From DATAEE01 sp036258175 (lineage in GTDB: Bacteria; Acidobacteriota; Vicinamibacteria; Vicinamibacterales; 2-12-FULL-66-21): a stretch of DNA of 64,000 nt. Every line of letters starts with the position of its first letter. The first letter of the stretch is position 1. A program made the position numbers and the translations under genes. The stretch covers positions 1-64,000 of the forward strand of contig DATAEE010000391.1 of assembly GCA_036258175.1 (NCBI GenBank), given 5' to 3'. The notes beneath the pieces were generated by a model that had not been told where the DNA came from, did no database searches, and saw nothing but the letters and a program-made list of their open reading frames with translations. Below, piece by piece: positions 36,479 through 44,321 of the stretch.

Positions 36479-36800
36479 TGTTCGAGCGATTCTGTTGTAT
36501 GCCACTGCGATAGCCCTGTGCCTGGCGCCGTTCGTGTACGCGCACGAAGGGCACGACCACAAGGTCATGGGAACCGTTGCGAAGATCCAGGAGAGCCAGC
36601 TGGAGGTCCAGGGGCAGGACGGGAAGACCGTCACGGTGACCCTGAACGATCAGACCAAGATCCTGCGCGGCAAGCAGAAAACGGCGAAGACGGAGATCAA
36701 GGAAGGCGAGCGCGTGGTCGTGATCTACACCACCACGAAGGACAAGGTTTCCGTGGCGAAAGAGGTCAGGCTGGCGGCGCAGACGACAACAACGCACTAG
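36471..36800 (+). CDS. Exported DUF5666-like small protein
   Basis: A 109-residue protein with a signal peptide (ILLYATAIALCLAPFVYA) followed by the His-rich HEGHDHK. The rest has the repeating beta-strand pattern GTVAKIQESQLEVQGQDGKT and EGERVVVIYTT seen in DUF5666 proteins. The start has GGAGA upstream. The mature N-terminal histidines could bind a metal. It overlaps the cytochrome gene and precedes the cupredoxin-like gene, so a periplasmic redox or metal-related role is possible. Confidence 0.75.
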   Translation: MNSVRAILLYATAIALCLAPFVYAHEGHDHKVMGTVAKIQESQLEVQGQDGKTVTVTLNDQTKILRGKQKTAKTEIKEGERVVVIYTTTKDKVSVAKEVRLAAQTTTTH

Positions 36801-36816
36801 CTGACTCGAACCGTTC

Positions 36817-37521
36817 ATGACGCGAGCGTTCCGTGCCCCAGCGGTATCGGCGTGTGTGGCGCTCGCGTTCGTGATCAGCCAGCCGCCGTCCACTGGCGCC
36901 ATAGAAGGCCGTGTGAGCTTCGAAGGGACGCCGCCGGCGCCGACGTTCGTGGTGGAAGGTGGCCGCACGCAGCAAGTGCTGTACGTAGATAAGAGCGGCG
37001 GCCTGCAGTACGCAGTGGTCTATTTGAACGTTTCTCGGGGCGGTCCGACTGACGCGCCGCCCGCAACGCTGAACCAGCGCGACTTCATCTTCGAACCGCA
37101 GGTGCTTGCGGTCAGTGCCGGGCAACCGGTCCGGTTCACGAGCGACGATCCAGCCAACCACAACGTTCGGTCGGACGCGAAGGGCCGCAACGCTTTCAGC
37201 GTAAACACCGCCGCCGGGTCGCCGGCCCCGCCGCCACGGACGTTCGCTCCGACCTCGCCGGATGATCCCGTGGTGGTCTCGTGTGACATCCACCCCTGGA
37301 TGATCGCGTGGGTCTACGCGTTCGAGCGCGATCGGTTCAGCGTGACGGACGCACGCGGCCGCTTTAGGTTCGAAAACGTGCCGCCCGGACAGTACCGCAT
37401 CGGCGTCCGCCAGCCCGCCGGGCGGCTGACCCGCGACGTGGCCGTCGAGGTCGCGGCCGGCAGGACCGCTACTGTTGACGTGCGCTTCACGCAGAGCGAC
37501 CTTGCGGTCCCGACGCGGTGA
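36817..37521 (+). CDS. Exported cupredoxin-like protein with carboxypeptidase-regulatory-like C-terminus
   Basis: A 234-residue protein with a signal peptide (residues 1-28). The central part shows a blue-copper-like site: His115 in ANHNV and Cys156, His159 and Met162 in SCDIHPWM. The last 65 residues (TDARGRFRFENVPPGQYRIG onward) match a carboxypeptidase regulatory-like beta-sandwich. Similar proteins are found as periplasmic copper proteins in methylamine-type and other redox clusters. It ends the cytochrome/DUF5666 group, 39 bases before ureA. Confidence 0.8.
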   Translation: MTRAFRAPAVSACVALAFVISQPPSTGAIEGRVSFEGTPPAPTFVVEGGRTQQVLYVDKSGGLQYAVVYLNVSRGGPTDAPPATLNQRDFIFEPQVLAVSAGQPVRFTSDDPANHNVRSDAKGRNAFSVNTAAGSPAPPPRTFAPTSPDDPVVVSCDIHPWMIAWVYAFERDRFSVTDARGRFRFENVPPGQYRIGVRQPAGRLTRDVAVEVAAGRTATVDVRFTQSDLAVPTR

Positions 37522-37560
37522 TCTGCGTCGTCACTCCATCGCGTATGATGTGCTCGTTTT

Positions 37561-37863
37561 ATGCGGCTGACTGAACGCGAAATCGACAAACTCCTGATCT
37601 TCACGGCGGCGGAGGTGGCGCGGCGACGGCGGGACCGCGGGCTCAAGCTGAATCATCCTGAAGCGGTCGCGCTCATCACCGCCGAGGTGCTCGAAGGCAT
37701 TCGCGACGGCCGCTCGGTCGCGGATCTCATGACGCTCGGCATGAAGATTCTGACGCGTGACGACGTGATGGATGGTGTCCCCGAGATGATCAAAGAAATC
37801 CAGGTCGAGGGAACGTTTCCCGACGGCACGAAGCTCGTAACGGTCCACGACCCGATCAGATGA
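37561..37863 (+). CDS. ureA: Urease subunit gamma
   Basis: A 100-residue protein of standard length with the UreA signature (MRLTEREIDKLLIFTAAEVA, GLKLNHPEAVALITAEVLEG). First gene of the urease operon. The 57-base gap to ureB consists of family D GGAACC tandem repeats. Confidence 0.97.
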   Translation: MRLTEREIDKLLIFTAAEVARRRRDRGLKLNHPEAVALITAEVLEGIRDGRSVADLMTLGMKILTRDDVMDGVPEMIKEIQVEGTFPDGTKLVTVHDPIR

Positions 37864-37917
37864 ACCCGGAACCCATGGAACCTGTGGAACCCATGGAACC
37901 CATGGAACCTTGTTGTT
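37864..37917. repeat. Family D 9-bp tandem repeat between ureA and ureB
   Basis: About five 9-base units of the type GGAACCCAT or GGAACCTGT, filling almost the whole gap between ureA and ureB. The same unit in the opposite sense (GGTTCCNNN) occurs in ureG and at the end of the GAF gene. Confidence 0.85.
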
Positions 37918-37920
37918 GAT

Positions 37921-38289
37921 ATGCATCCCGGCGAGTGGATTCTCGACGACGGAGATATCGAACTGAACGCGGGGCGGCGGGGGCTGACGCTGCGCGTCGA
38001 TAATCTGGGCGACCGGCCGATTCAGGTCGGCTCGCACACACATTTCTTTGAAGTGAATCGCTTTCTCAAGTTCGATCGCGCGCGCGCCTACGGTTGTCGC
38101 CTGAACATCCCGGCAGGGACGGCATTGCGGTTCGAACCTGGCGAAGGGCGCGAGGTCGAGCTCGTGGAGCTCGCCGGGGCCCGACGCGTCTACGGGATGA
38201 ACGCGCTCGTCAATGGATCGCTCGACGACGATCGCGATCGCGCTCTCGACCGTGCGCGCACGGCCGGCTTCCTCGAACCCCCGCGATGA
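37921..38289 (+). CDS. ureB: Urease subunit beta
   Basis: A 122-residue UreB with the usual HPGEWILDDGDIELNAGR start and the QVGSHTHFFEVN motif. The stop overlaps the ureC start (ATGA). The C-terminal tail of about 15 residues beyond the core is within the family range. Confidence 0.97.
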   Translation: MHPGEWILDDGDIELNAGRRGLTLRVDNLGDRPIQVGSHTHFFEVNRFLKFDRARAYGCRLNIPAGTALRFEPGEGREVELVELAGARRVYGMNALVNGSLDDDRDRALDRARTAGFLEPPR

Positions 38290-39992
38290 AGATCCCGCGC
38301 CGCTCCTACGCGAATCTCTACGGTCCGACCGCGGGTGACCGGGTCCGGCTCGGCGATACCCGACTCATCCTGAAAATCGACCGCGACTTCGTGAGTTACG
38401 GCGAAGAGGTCGTGTTCGGTGGCGGGAAGGTTATTCGCGACGGTCAGGGGCAGTCGCAGCGGTCGCGTGCGGAAGGCGCACCGGATCTCGTCATCACCAA
38501 CGTCATCGTGCTCGATCACTGGGGCATCGTGAAGGCAGACGTCGGCGTGCGGGACGGGAAGATTTCCGCGATCGGCAAGGCGGGGAATCCCGACATCCAG
38601 GAGGGCGTGACCGCCGGCCTCGAGATCGGCGCCTCCACCGAAATCGTCGCCGGCGAAGGGAAGATCCTCACGGCCGGCGGCATCGATGCGCACATTCATT
38701 TCATCAGCCCGCAGCAGGCCATCGAAGCACTCTATTCGGGCGTGACGACGATGATTGGAGGTGGCACCGGTCCTGCGGACGGAACGAACGCGACGACGTG
38801 CACGCCCGGCGCATGGTATCTGCATCGTATGATCGAGGCCGCTGAAGGCCTGCCGCTCAACTTCGGTTTCCTGGGCAAGGGAAACGCCTCGAAGCCGGAG
38901 CCGCTCGTCGAGCAGATTATGGCGGGCGCAATCGGCCTCAAGCTGCACGAGGACTGGGGCACGACTCCGGCCGCTATCGACACGGCGCTGTCCGTCGCCG
39001 ACGAGCACGATGTGCAGATCGCGATTCACACCGACACGCTCAACGAGTCGGGCTTCGTGGAAGACACGATCGCGGCAATCAAAGGACGGACGATTCACAC
39101 GTACCACAGTGAAGGGGCCGGCGGCGGGCACGCTCCCGACATCCTTCGAGTCTGTGCGCAGCCGAACGTGCTGCCGTCGAGCACGAATCCGACGATGCCG
39201 TACACGGTGAATACGCTGGACGAGCATCTCGACATGCTGATGGTCTGCCACCATCTGAACGCGCAGGTGCCGGAAGATGTTGCGTTCGCCGAGTCGCGGA
39301 TCAGGCCGGAGACGATGGCGGCGGAGGACGTGCTGCACGACTTGGGCGCCATCAGCATGATGTCGTCCGACTCGCAGGCCATGGGCCGCGTCGGCGAAGT
39401 GATCGCGCGCACGTGGCAGACCGCGCACGTGATGAAGGACACCCGCGGCGCGTTGCCGGGGGACACGGCGGAAAGCGACAACCTCCGCATCCGCCGCTAC
39501 GTCGCGAAGTACACCATCAACCCCGCGCGGACCCACGGCATCGCCGACTATGTCGGCTCGATCGAAGTCGGAAAGTACGCGGATCTGGTGCTGTGGTCGC
39601 CGGCGTTTTTCGGCATCAAGCCGGATCTGGTCATCAAGAGCGGCATGATCGTCGCGGCGCTGATGGGCGATCCGAACGCCTCAATCCCGACGCCGCAGCC
39701 CGTCCGGTACCGGCCGATGTTCGGCGCGTTCGGCCGTGCACCCGAATCGCTCGCGTTCACGTTCGTATCGCGCGTATCGATGGAGCGTGGATCTCTGGGA
39801 TGCCGAGTCCGGCGCACGGTGCTGCCGGTCCGGAACACCCGATCGCTCGGCAAGCGGGACATGGCGCTCAACGACGCCTTGCCGCGGATCGAAGTGGATC
39901 CGGAGAGCTACACTGTCACGATTGACGGCGAGAGGATTGTGCCGCGCGGGGCGGCCGTCCTGCCGCTCGCCCAGAGGTACTTTCTATTCTGA
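38286..39992 (+). CDS. ureC: Urease subunit alpha (catalytic)
   Basis: A 568-residue catalytic subunit. The start is the ATG at 38286 in an ATGA overlap; the longer open frame is a shadow over ureB. Nickel ligands His136 and His138 (DAHIHF) and the carbamylated Lys219 (GAIGLKLHEDWG) are all present, as are the flap MVCHHLN and the SSDSQAMGRVGEV segment carrying the ligand Asp. It hydrolyses urea to ammonia and carbamate in the cytosol. Every key residue is intact, so an active enzyme is expected. Confidence 0.98.
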   Translation: MKIPRRSYANLYGPTAGDRVRLGDTRLILKIDRDFVSYGEEVVFGGGKVIRDGQGQSQRSRAEGAPDLVITNVIVLDHWGIVKADVGVRDGKISAIGKAGNPDIQEGVTAGLEIGASTEIVAGEGKILTAGGIDAHIHFISPQQAIEALYSGVTTMIGGGTGPADGTNATTCTPGAWYLHRMIEAAEGLPLNFGFLGKGNASKPEPLVEQIMAGAIGLKLHEDWGTTPAAIDTALSVADEHDVQIAIHTDTLNESGFVEDTIAAIKGRTIHTYHSEGAGGGHAPDILRVCAQPNVLPSSTNPTMPYTVNTLDEHLDMLMVCHHLNAQVPEDVAFAESRIRPETMAAEDVLHDLGAISMMSSDSQAMGRVGEVIARTWQTAHVMKDTRGALPGDTAESDNLRIRRYVAKYTINPARTHGIADYVGSIEVGKYADLVLWSPAFFGIKPDLVIKSGMIVAALMGDPNASIPTPQPVRYRPMFGAFGRAPESLAFTFVSRVSMERGSLGCRVRRTVLPVRNTRSLGKRDMALNDALPRIEVDPESYTVTIDGERIVPRGAAVLPLAQRYFLF

Positions 39993-40009
39993 CGAGGCTA
40001 AAGCCTCGT
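39992..40009. repeat. Family C-like hairpin between ureC and ureE
   Basis: ACGAGGCTAAAGCCTCGT, an 18-base palindrome directly at the ureC stop. Its stem and TAAA loop match the family C design. It has no following T-tract, so its effect on ureEFGD expression is uncertain. Confidence 0.7.
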
Positions 40010-40021
40010 AATACAGACGTT

Positions 40022-40462
40022 ATGGTCGTTATCCAATCTCTGAGTCACCACCATCCCGCGCGGCCCGGCGGCCGCCGAGTCGTCGAGATTCCGATGAGCG
40101 CGGAGGATCGCCGGCGCGTCAGGCGCCGGATCGAAGCGCCGGACGGCGCGGTCTTCGCGCTCGAATTGCCGACCGGCACGGTCCTGCATCCCGGACAGGT
40201 GTTGCACGAGCTGCCCGATCGCTTGTACGTAGTCGGCGCGGCCCCCGAGGACGTGCTGCTCGTCCGTCCGCGCGACTGGCGCGAGGCGGCGCGCGTCGCC
40301 CACATGATCGGCAATCTCCATCGGGAGATCGATCTCCAGGACGAGGGCATCATCGTACTCTACGACCCGATGCTGTTGGAGCGGCTGCGGCGCGCGGGCA
40401 TTCCGGCCGGACGCACGCACCTGCCGTTCCGCGGCAATCCGCCGTCCGAACATAAGCACTGA
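40022..40462 (+). CDS. ureE: Urease accessory protein, nickel chaperone
   Basis: A 146-residue UreE: N-terminal peptide-binding domain, then the metal-binding domain with HMIGNLHREIDLQDEGIIV, containing the conserved metal-binding His. The C-terminal His-rich tail of some UreE proteins is reduced here to EHKH. It delivers nickel to the UreG/UreF/UreD complex. Confidence 0.95.
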   Translation: MVVIQSLSHHHPARPGGRRVVEIPMSAEDRRRVRRRIEAPDGAVFALELPTGTVLHPGQVLHELPDRLYVVGAAPEDVLLVRPRDWREAARVAHMIGNLHREIDLQDEGIIVLYDPMLLERLRRAGIPAGRTHLPFRGNPPSEHKH

Positions 40463-40469
40463 CCGTTCT

Positions 40470-40500
40470 GGGGCAGCCGCAGCCCTAAAGGGCTGCGCCA
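40470..40500. repeat. Family C hairpin between ureE and ureF
   Basis: GCAGCCCTAAAGGGCTGC at 40479-40496, a 7-bp stem with TAAA loop, followed by GCCACCA, i.e. the reverse orientation of the GTAGCGC-hairpin consensus. Confidence 0.85.
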
Positions 40501-40506
40501 CCAAGA

Positions 40507-41172
40507 ATGACGAATCTCTCTTTCCTGCGTCTGCAGCAGCTCTTCGACTCGCAGTTTCCGATCGGCGCGTTCGCGCACTCGGGCGGGCTCGAGACCTATG
40601 CGGGCACCGGCCTGGATCTCGCGGGGCTCCGCGAGCTGTTGGCGAACGAGATCGCGCTCGGCTGGAGCCGCGGCGATCTCGCCGCGGTTCGGTTGGCTTG
40701 GCGTGAGGCGGCCGAACCAGATGCGGCTGAACGCCTGGACGCCCTCGCGCGGCGCGTGGACGCGTACAAAGTGATCCGGAGCGTGCGCGACACGAGCCTA
40801 CGGCTTGGCGCGCGCCTGGAGTCGCTCGTGCGCCGGCTGCATCCGGCTGTGGCCGGCTCGCTGGACGTCCGTCCGACGCATTACGCGGTCGTCGCCGGCA
40901 CAGCCGGACGCCTGCTCGATCTGCCGCTTCGGGAGCTGCTGCTCGCGTTCGGTCAATCGACGATCGCCGCATCGCTCGCCGCGGCCACCCGCTGCATGCC
41001 CGTCAGCCCCGCGCAAGCGCAGTCGACGCTGATCGATCTCCAGCCGGCAGTCGCCGCGGCGGTCGAACGCGTGCTCGGTGACGATTCCGGCGTGCTCTTC
41101 ACCTGCACGCCCGCGCTCGACATTCGGAACCACGAACAGGCGTTCCTTCACACGAGGCTTTTTCAATCATGA
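40507..41172 (+). CDS. ureF: Urease accessory protein UreF
   Basis: A 221-residue all-alpha protein with the UreF features FDSQFPIGAFAHSGGLETY near the N-terminus and late QSTIAASLAAATRCMPVSPAQAQ. Its C-terminus, which contacts UreG, overlaps the ureG start by four bases (ATGA). Confidence 0.95.
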   Translation: MTNLSFLRLQQLFDSQFPIGAFAHSGGLETYAGTGLDLAGLRELLANEIALGWSRGDLAAVRLAWREAAEPDAAERLDALARRVDAYKVIRSVRDTSLRLGARLESLVRRLHPAVAGSLDVRPTHYAVVAGTAGRLLDLPLRELLLAFGQSTIAASLAAATRCMPVSPAQAQSTLIDLQPAVAAAVERVLGDDSGVLFTCTPALDIRNHEQAFLHTRLFQS

Positions 41173-41849
41173 AGGTTCCAGAGGTTCCTAAGGTTCCTGG
41201 GGTTCCTCAGGTTCCTGAGGTTCGAGGTTCTCGATGCGCCAAGATCGGTGTCGGCGGCCCGGTGGGTTCCGGGAAAACGGCGCTCCTCGATAGCCTGTGT
41301 AGGGCGCTGCGGGATCGCTACAGCATCGCGGTCATCACCAACGACATCTACACGTATGAAGACGCGGAATTCCTGATGCGCTCGGGCGCGCTGCCGCTCG
41401 AGCGGATTCGCGGCGTGCAGACCGGAGGATGTCCGCACACCGCGATCCGCGAGGACACGTCCATCAACCACGAGGCGATCGACGAGACGCTCGCGAAGTT
41501 CCCGGACGTCGAGATCCTGTTCCTCGAGTCGGGCGGCGACAACCTCGCCGCGTCGTTCAGCCCGGAGCTGGTGGACGTCAGCGTCTATGTCATCGACGTC
41601 GCCGGCGGCGACAAAGTGCCGCGCAAGGGTGGTCCTGGCGTGACGCGCAGCGATCTCCTCGTCATCAACAAGACCGACCTGGCGCCGTACGTCGGCGCGG
41701 ACCTCGGCGTGATGGCGCACGACGCCGCAAAGATGCGTGGCGAGAAGCCCGTCGTGTTCACAAACCTGAAAACCGGCGACGGCCTCGACGGAGTGATCGC
41801 GTGGATCCAGCGGGAGGTCTTGTTCGAGGATGCGGTCAGATCGCGTTGA
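41169..41849 (+). CDS. ureG: Urease accessory GTPase UreG with repeat-derived N-terminal extension
   Basis: A 226-residue GTPase. The P-loop is GVGGPVGSGKTALLD; TGGCPHTAIREDTS is the conserved nickel-binding CPH region; VINKTDLAPYVG gives base specificity. It couples GTP hydrolysis to nickel insertion. The first 20 or so residues (MKVPEVPKVPGVPQVPEVRG) come from a family D 9-bp tandem repeat and have no counterpart in usual UreG. The start codon overlapping ureF makes this extension part of the translated product, unless an internal start is used. The end overlaps ureD by 20 bases. Confidence 0.95.
   Translation: MKVPEVPKVPGVPQVPEVRGSRCAKIGVGGPVGSGKTALLDSLCRALRDRYSIAVITNDIYTYEDAEFLMRSGALPLERIRGVQTGGCPHTAIREDTSINHEAIDETLAKFPDVEILFLESGGDNLAASFSPELVDVSVYVIDVAGGDKVPRKGGPGVTRSDLLVINKTDLAPYVGADLGVMAHDAAKMRGEKPVVFTNLKTGDGLDGVIAWIQREVLFEDAVRSR
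41172..41228. repeat. Family D 9-bp tandem repeat forming the UreG N-terminus
   Basis: About six units of GGTTCC plus three variable bases (period 9), in frame as VPx triplets. A period divisible by three means copy-number changes keep the reading frame. Confidence 0.9.
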
Positions 41850-42636
41850 CGGCCGGCTCGAGCTGGTCTTCGGCCGCAGAGGCGCGCAGACCACGCTGAC
41901 GCACGCGTACGCCAGAGCGCCACTGAAGATCGTCCGGCCGTTCCCGCTCGACGGCGGCCGGCAACTCGTTCAGATCATCACCCTTGGCCCTGGCGTATGC
42001 GCGGGCGATGCATTCGCCATCGACGTCACCGTCGAAACCGGCGCATCGGCGGTCGTCATCACGCAGTCGGCCTCACGGCTGCACCACATGCCGAACGGCG
42101 GACGCGGCACGCAATCGGTGACGCTCGCGGTGGCCGCGGGAGGTCACCTCGAATACTACCCAGGCGTCACCATTCCATTCCCGGCCGCAGATTTCGCTCA
42201 GACCATCGACGTGTCGCTCGAGGCCGGCGCCCGCTTCGGCCTCCTTGAATGCTGGGCCATGGGTCGCATCGGACGCGGCGAGTACCTGAAATTCCGATCT
42301 CTGACGAGCCACACCGAAGTGAGGGTCGATCGGCTGCCTGTCTATGCCGACACGCTGTCGCTTGACACGCGCGCCGTCGATCTCGCCGGCCCGGGCCTCC
42401 TGGAGCAGCACAAATATCTGGCGTCGGGATACTGGTACGGCGCGGATGTCGAGCCAGCGCGCGGCAACGGCGACGGCGTTCTGTCGGCCCTCGGACAGTC
42501 GTCGCCGGGTCACGCGTACTTCCGGGCGCTCGCGATGGATGCCGAAGCGCTTGGACACGCGATGCGCGTCGCGCTGAAGCAGGTGTACCGATCGTGGAAC
42601 CTGGAGATGATGCCGGTACCACGGTTTGCCTCGTAG
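41830..42636 (+). CDS. ureD: Urease accessory protein UreD
   Basis: A 268-residue UreD/UreH. Family features include TLTHAYARAPLKIVRPFPLD, HHMPNGG and LEYYPGVTIPFPAADFAQ. It binds urease apoprotein and relays nickel from UreG/UreF. Last gene of the operon, so the order is ureABCEFGD. A long repeat-filled gap follows. Confidence 0.95.
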   Translation: MRSDRVDGRLELVFGRRGAQTTLTHAYARAPLKIVRPFPLDGGRQLVQIITLGPGVCAGDAFAIDVTVETGASAVVITQSASRLHHMPNGGRGTQSVTLAVAAGGHLEYYPGVTIPFPAADFAQTIDVSLEAGARFGLLECWAMGRIGRGEYLKFRSLTSHTEVRVDRLPVYADTLSLDTRAVDLAGPGLLEQHKYLASGYWYGADVEPARGNGDGVLSALGQSSPGHAYFRALAMDAEALGHAMRVALKQVYRSWNLEMMPVPRFAS

Positions 42637-42985
42637 CCACGGATTACCGCGGATCTCAAAACAGCCACGGATCGGATTTTTCTAACCACAGATGAACGCA
42701 GATTCACGCAGATCGGAATCTGCGTGGCGCACGCTCGGAGCGGCCGGCGGAGCCGGCCGCCTGGCTGGGACTGCGTAGCCACGGCCGTGAGACAAAGGCT
42801 CGTGTTGAACGTCTCACGGTCGTGGCTACGCAGTCCCAGCCTTCGCGCCTGCGGCGCGACCGAGCGGCGCCCTGGGTTGATCTGCGGTTCTTTAAATCCG
42901 TGAAATCCGTGAAATCCGTGGTTTCGTGATCCGAGATCAGTGGTGATCCGTGGCTTCGTGATCCGAGATCCGTGGTGATCCGTGG
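42637..42985. repeat. Repeat-filled gap between ureD and thrC: family A elements around a long hairpin
   Basis: Left part (42637-42725) has CCACGGATTACCGCGGAT and GCAGATTCACGCAGATCGGA units; right part (42880-42985) has inverted ATCCGTGAAATCCGTGG units. Between them is a 31-bp-arm inverted repeat, listed separately. No gene is visible. The gap separates convergent operons and may terminate both. Confidence 0.85.
42763..42841. repeat. 31-bp-arm inverted repeat
   Basis: Arms 42763-42793 and 42811-42841 match at 30 of 31 positions (GGCTGGGACTGCGTAGCCAC and onward), with a 17-base spacer. The outer flanks add GC-rich partial complementarity (GCTCGGAGCGGCC, GCGACCGAGCGG). The structure is MITE-like, but no target-site duplication was identified. 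Confidence 0.9.
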
Positions 42986-44317
42986 CTAGACCGTGACGAC
43001 CCGCTCGACGGCCCGTCGCACGGCATCGTAGTCGTTCGGCAGATCGATCGGCGGATTGGCAAGCGCCGGCTGGACGCCGTTGAGCCGCTCCGCGTGGTAG
43101 CCGACCTTGAACTCCGCGAATTTGAGGCCGCTCGCGGTGGATACAACAACGACTCGATCGTCGCGCGCGATCTCGCCGCGCGTGGCCATCTTTTCGAGCG
43201 CCGCCAGCGCCACGCCGGTATGCGGACACGAGAACAGGCCCACGCGGTCGGCGCGGGCCGAGGCATCCGCCAGCTCCTGCTCGGTGGCCTGCTCGACGGC
43301 GCCGTCGTAGCGCTTGAGTGTGTCGATCGCCTTGTGAACCGAAACGGGATTGCCGATCTGAATCGCGGAGGCGAGCGTCGAGCGCGCGGCCATCGGCTCG
43401 AATTCCCAGTTGCGGTGATACGCGCGGTAGAGTGGGTTCGCCGCTTCGCTCTGCGCGACGACGATCCGCGGCCGCCGCGCGATGAGGCGCAGCGCTTCCA
43501 TCAGGTCGAACCCGGCCCCGATCGCGCTGACGTTGCCGAGGTTTCCGCCGGGCACGATGATGAGGTCCGGCACCTCCCAGTCGAATTGCTGGACGATCTC
43601 GATCGACAGCGTCTTCTGACCCTCGATGCGCAGGCTGTTCATCGAGTTCGCGAGGTACACGCCCTCGTCTTCGACCAGCCGCTGCACGATCGCCATGCAG
43701 CCGTCGAAATCGGTGTCGAGCGCGAGGACCTGCGCGCCGTTCGCCATCGGCTGGACGAGCTGCGCCGGTGTCACGCGCGAGCGGGGGAGGATGACGATCG
43801 CGGGGATGCCGGCGGCCGCCGCGTACGCGGCGAGTGACGCCGACGTATCCCCCGTCGACGCGCAGGCGACGGCGCGGACTCTGGCGCCGTCCGCCATCAT
43901 CTGCTTGACCACGGAGACGAGCACCGTCATCCCGAGGTCCTTGAAGGATCCGGTGTGCGAGTTCCCGCACATCTTCACCCAGACGTCTTGGAGGCCGAGC
44001 TCGCGCCCCAGCCGCTCGGCCCAGAACAGGTTCGTCCCGCCCTCGTCCATCGAGACGATGTTGTCGTCGCGGATCTCCGGGCACACCCATTCTTTCTTGC
44101 CCCAGACGCTCGACCCGAACGGCCACGTCGTCCGCTTATACCGATCGTCAAAGAGCCGCATCCACGCGACGGCACTGCGGTGCGAGAGCGCGTCGACGTC
44201 GTGCACGACCTGCAGCAGGCCGTGGCACGACGGACACCGGTAGATCGGCTGCCAGATGGAGTGATCGCCCGGGCAGCCCGCGACGCAGCGGAAGACCGCG
44301 CGGTAGCTGCTTGCCAT
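42986..44317 (-). CDS. thrC: Threonine synthase (paralogue 1)
   Basis: A 443-residue PLP enzyme of the threonine synthase family. The N-terminus has four cysteines (Cys11, Cys15, Cys28, Cys31) resembling a zinc ribbon. The PLP lysine is Lys126 in HTGSFKDLGM; the phosphate-binding loop is ASTGDTSAS and a GGNLGNVSA region follows. It converts O-phosphohomoserine to threonine. It is four bases downstream of a second threonine synthase gene and behind thrB, so one transcript is expected. Confidence 0.88.
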   Translation of the reverse strand: MASSYRAVFRCVAGCPGDHSIWQPIYRCPSCHGLLQVVHDVDALSHRSAVAWMRLFDDRYKRTTWPFGSSVWGKKEWVCPEIRDDNIVSMDEGGTNLFWAERLGRELGLQDVWVKMCGNSHTGSFKDLGMTVLVSVVKQMMADGARVRAVACASTGDTSASLAAYAAAAGIPAIVILPRSRVTPAQLVQPMANGAQVLALDTDFDGCMAIVQRLVEDEGVYLANSMNSLRIEGQKTLSIEIVQQFDWEVPDLIIVPGGNLGNVSAIGAGFDLMEALRLIARRPRIVVAQSEAANPLYRAYHRNWEFEPMAARSTLASAIQIGNPVSVHKAIDTLKRYDGAVEQATEQELADASARADRVGLFSCPHTGVALAALEKMATRGEIARDDRVVVVSTASGLKFAEFKVGYHAERLNGVQPALANPPIDLPNDYDAVRRAVERVVTV

Positions 44318-44321
44318 GGTG

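Noticed and set aside
38190..39536. Long minus-strand open frame over ureC
   Set aside because: Antisense shadow of ureC; composition is Arg/His/Val-rich as expected for a shadow frame.
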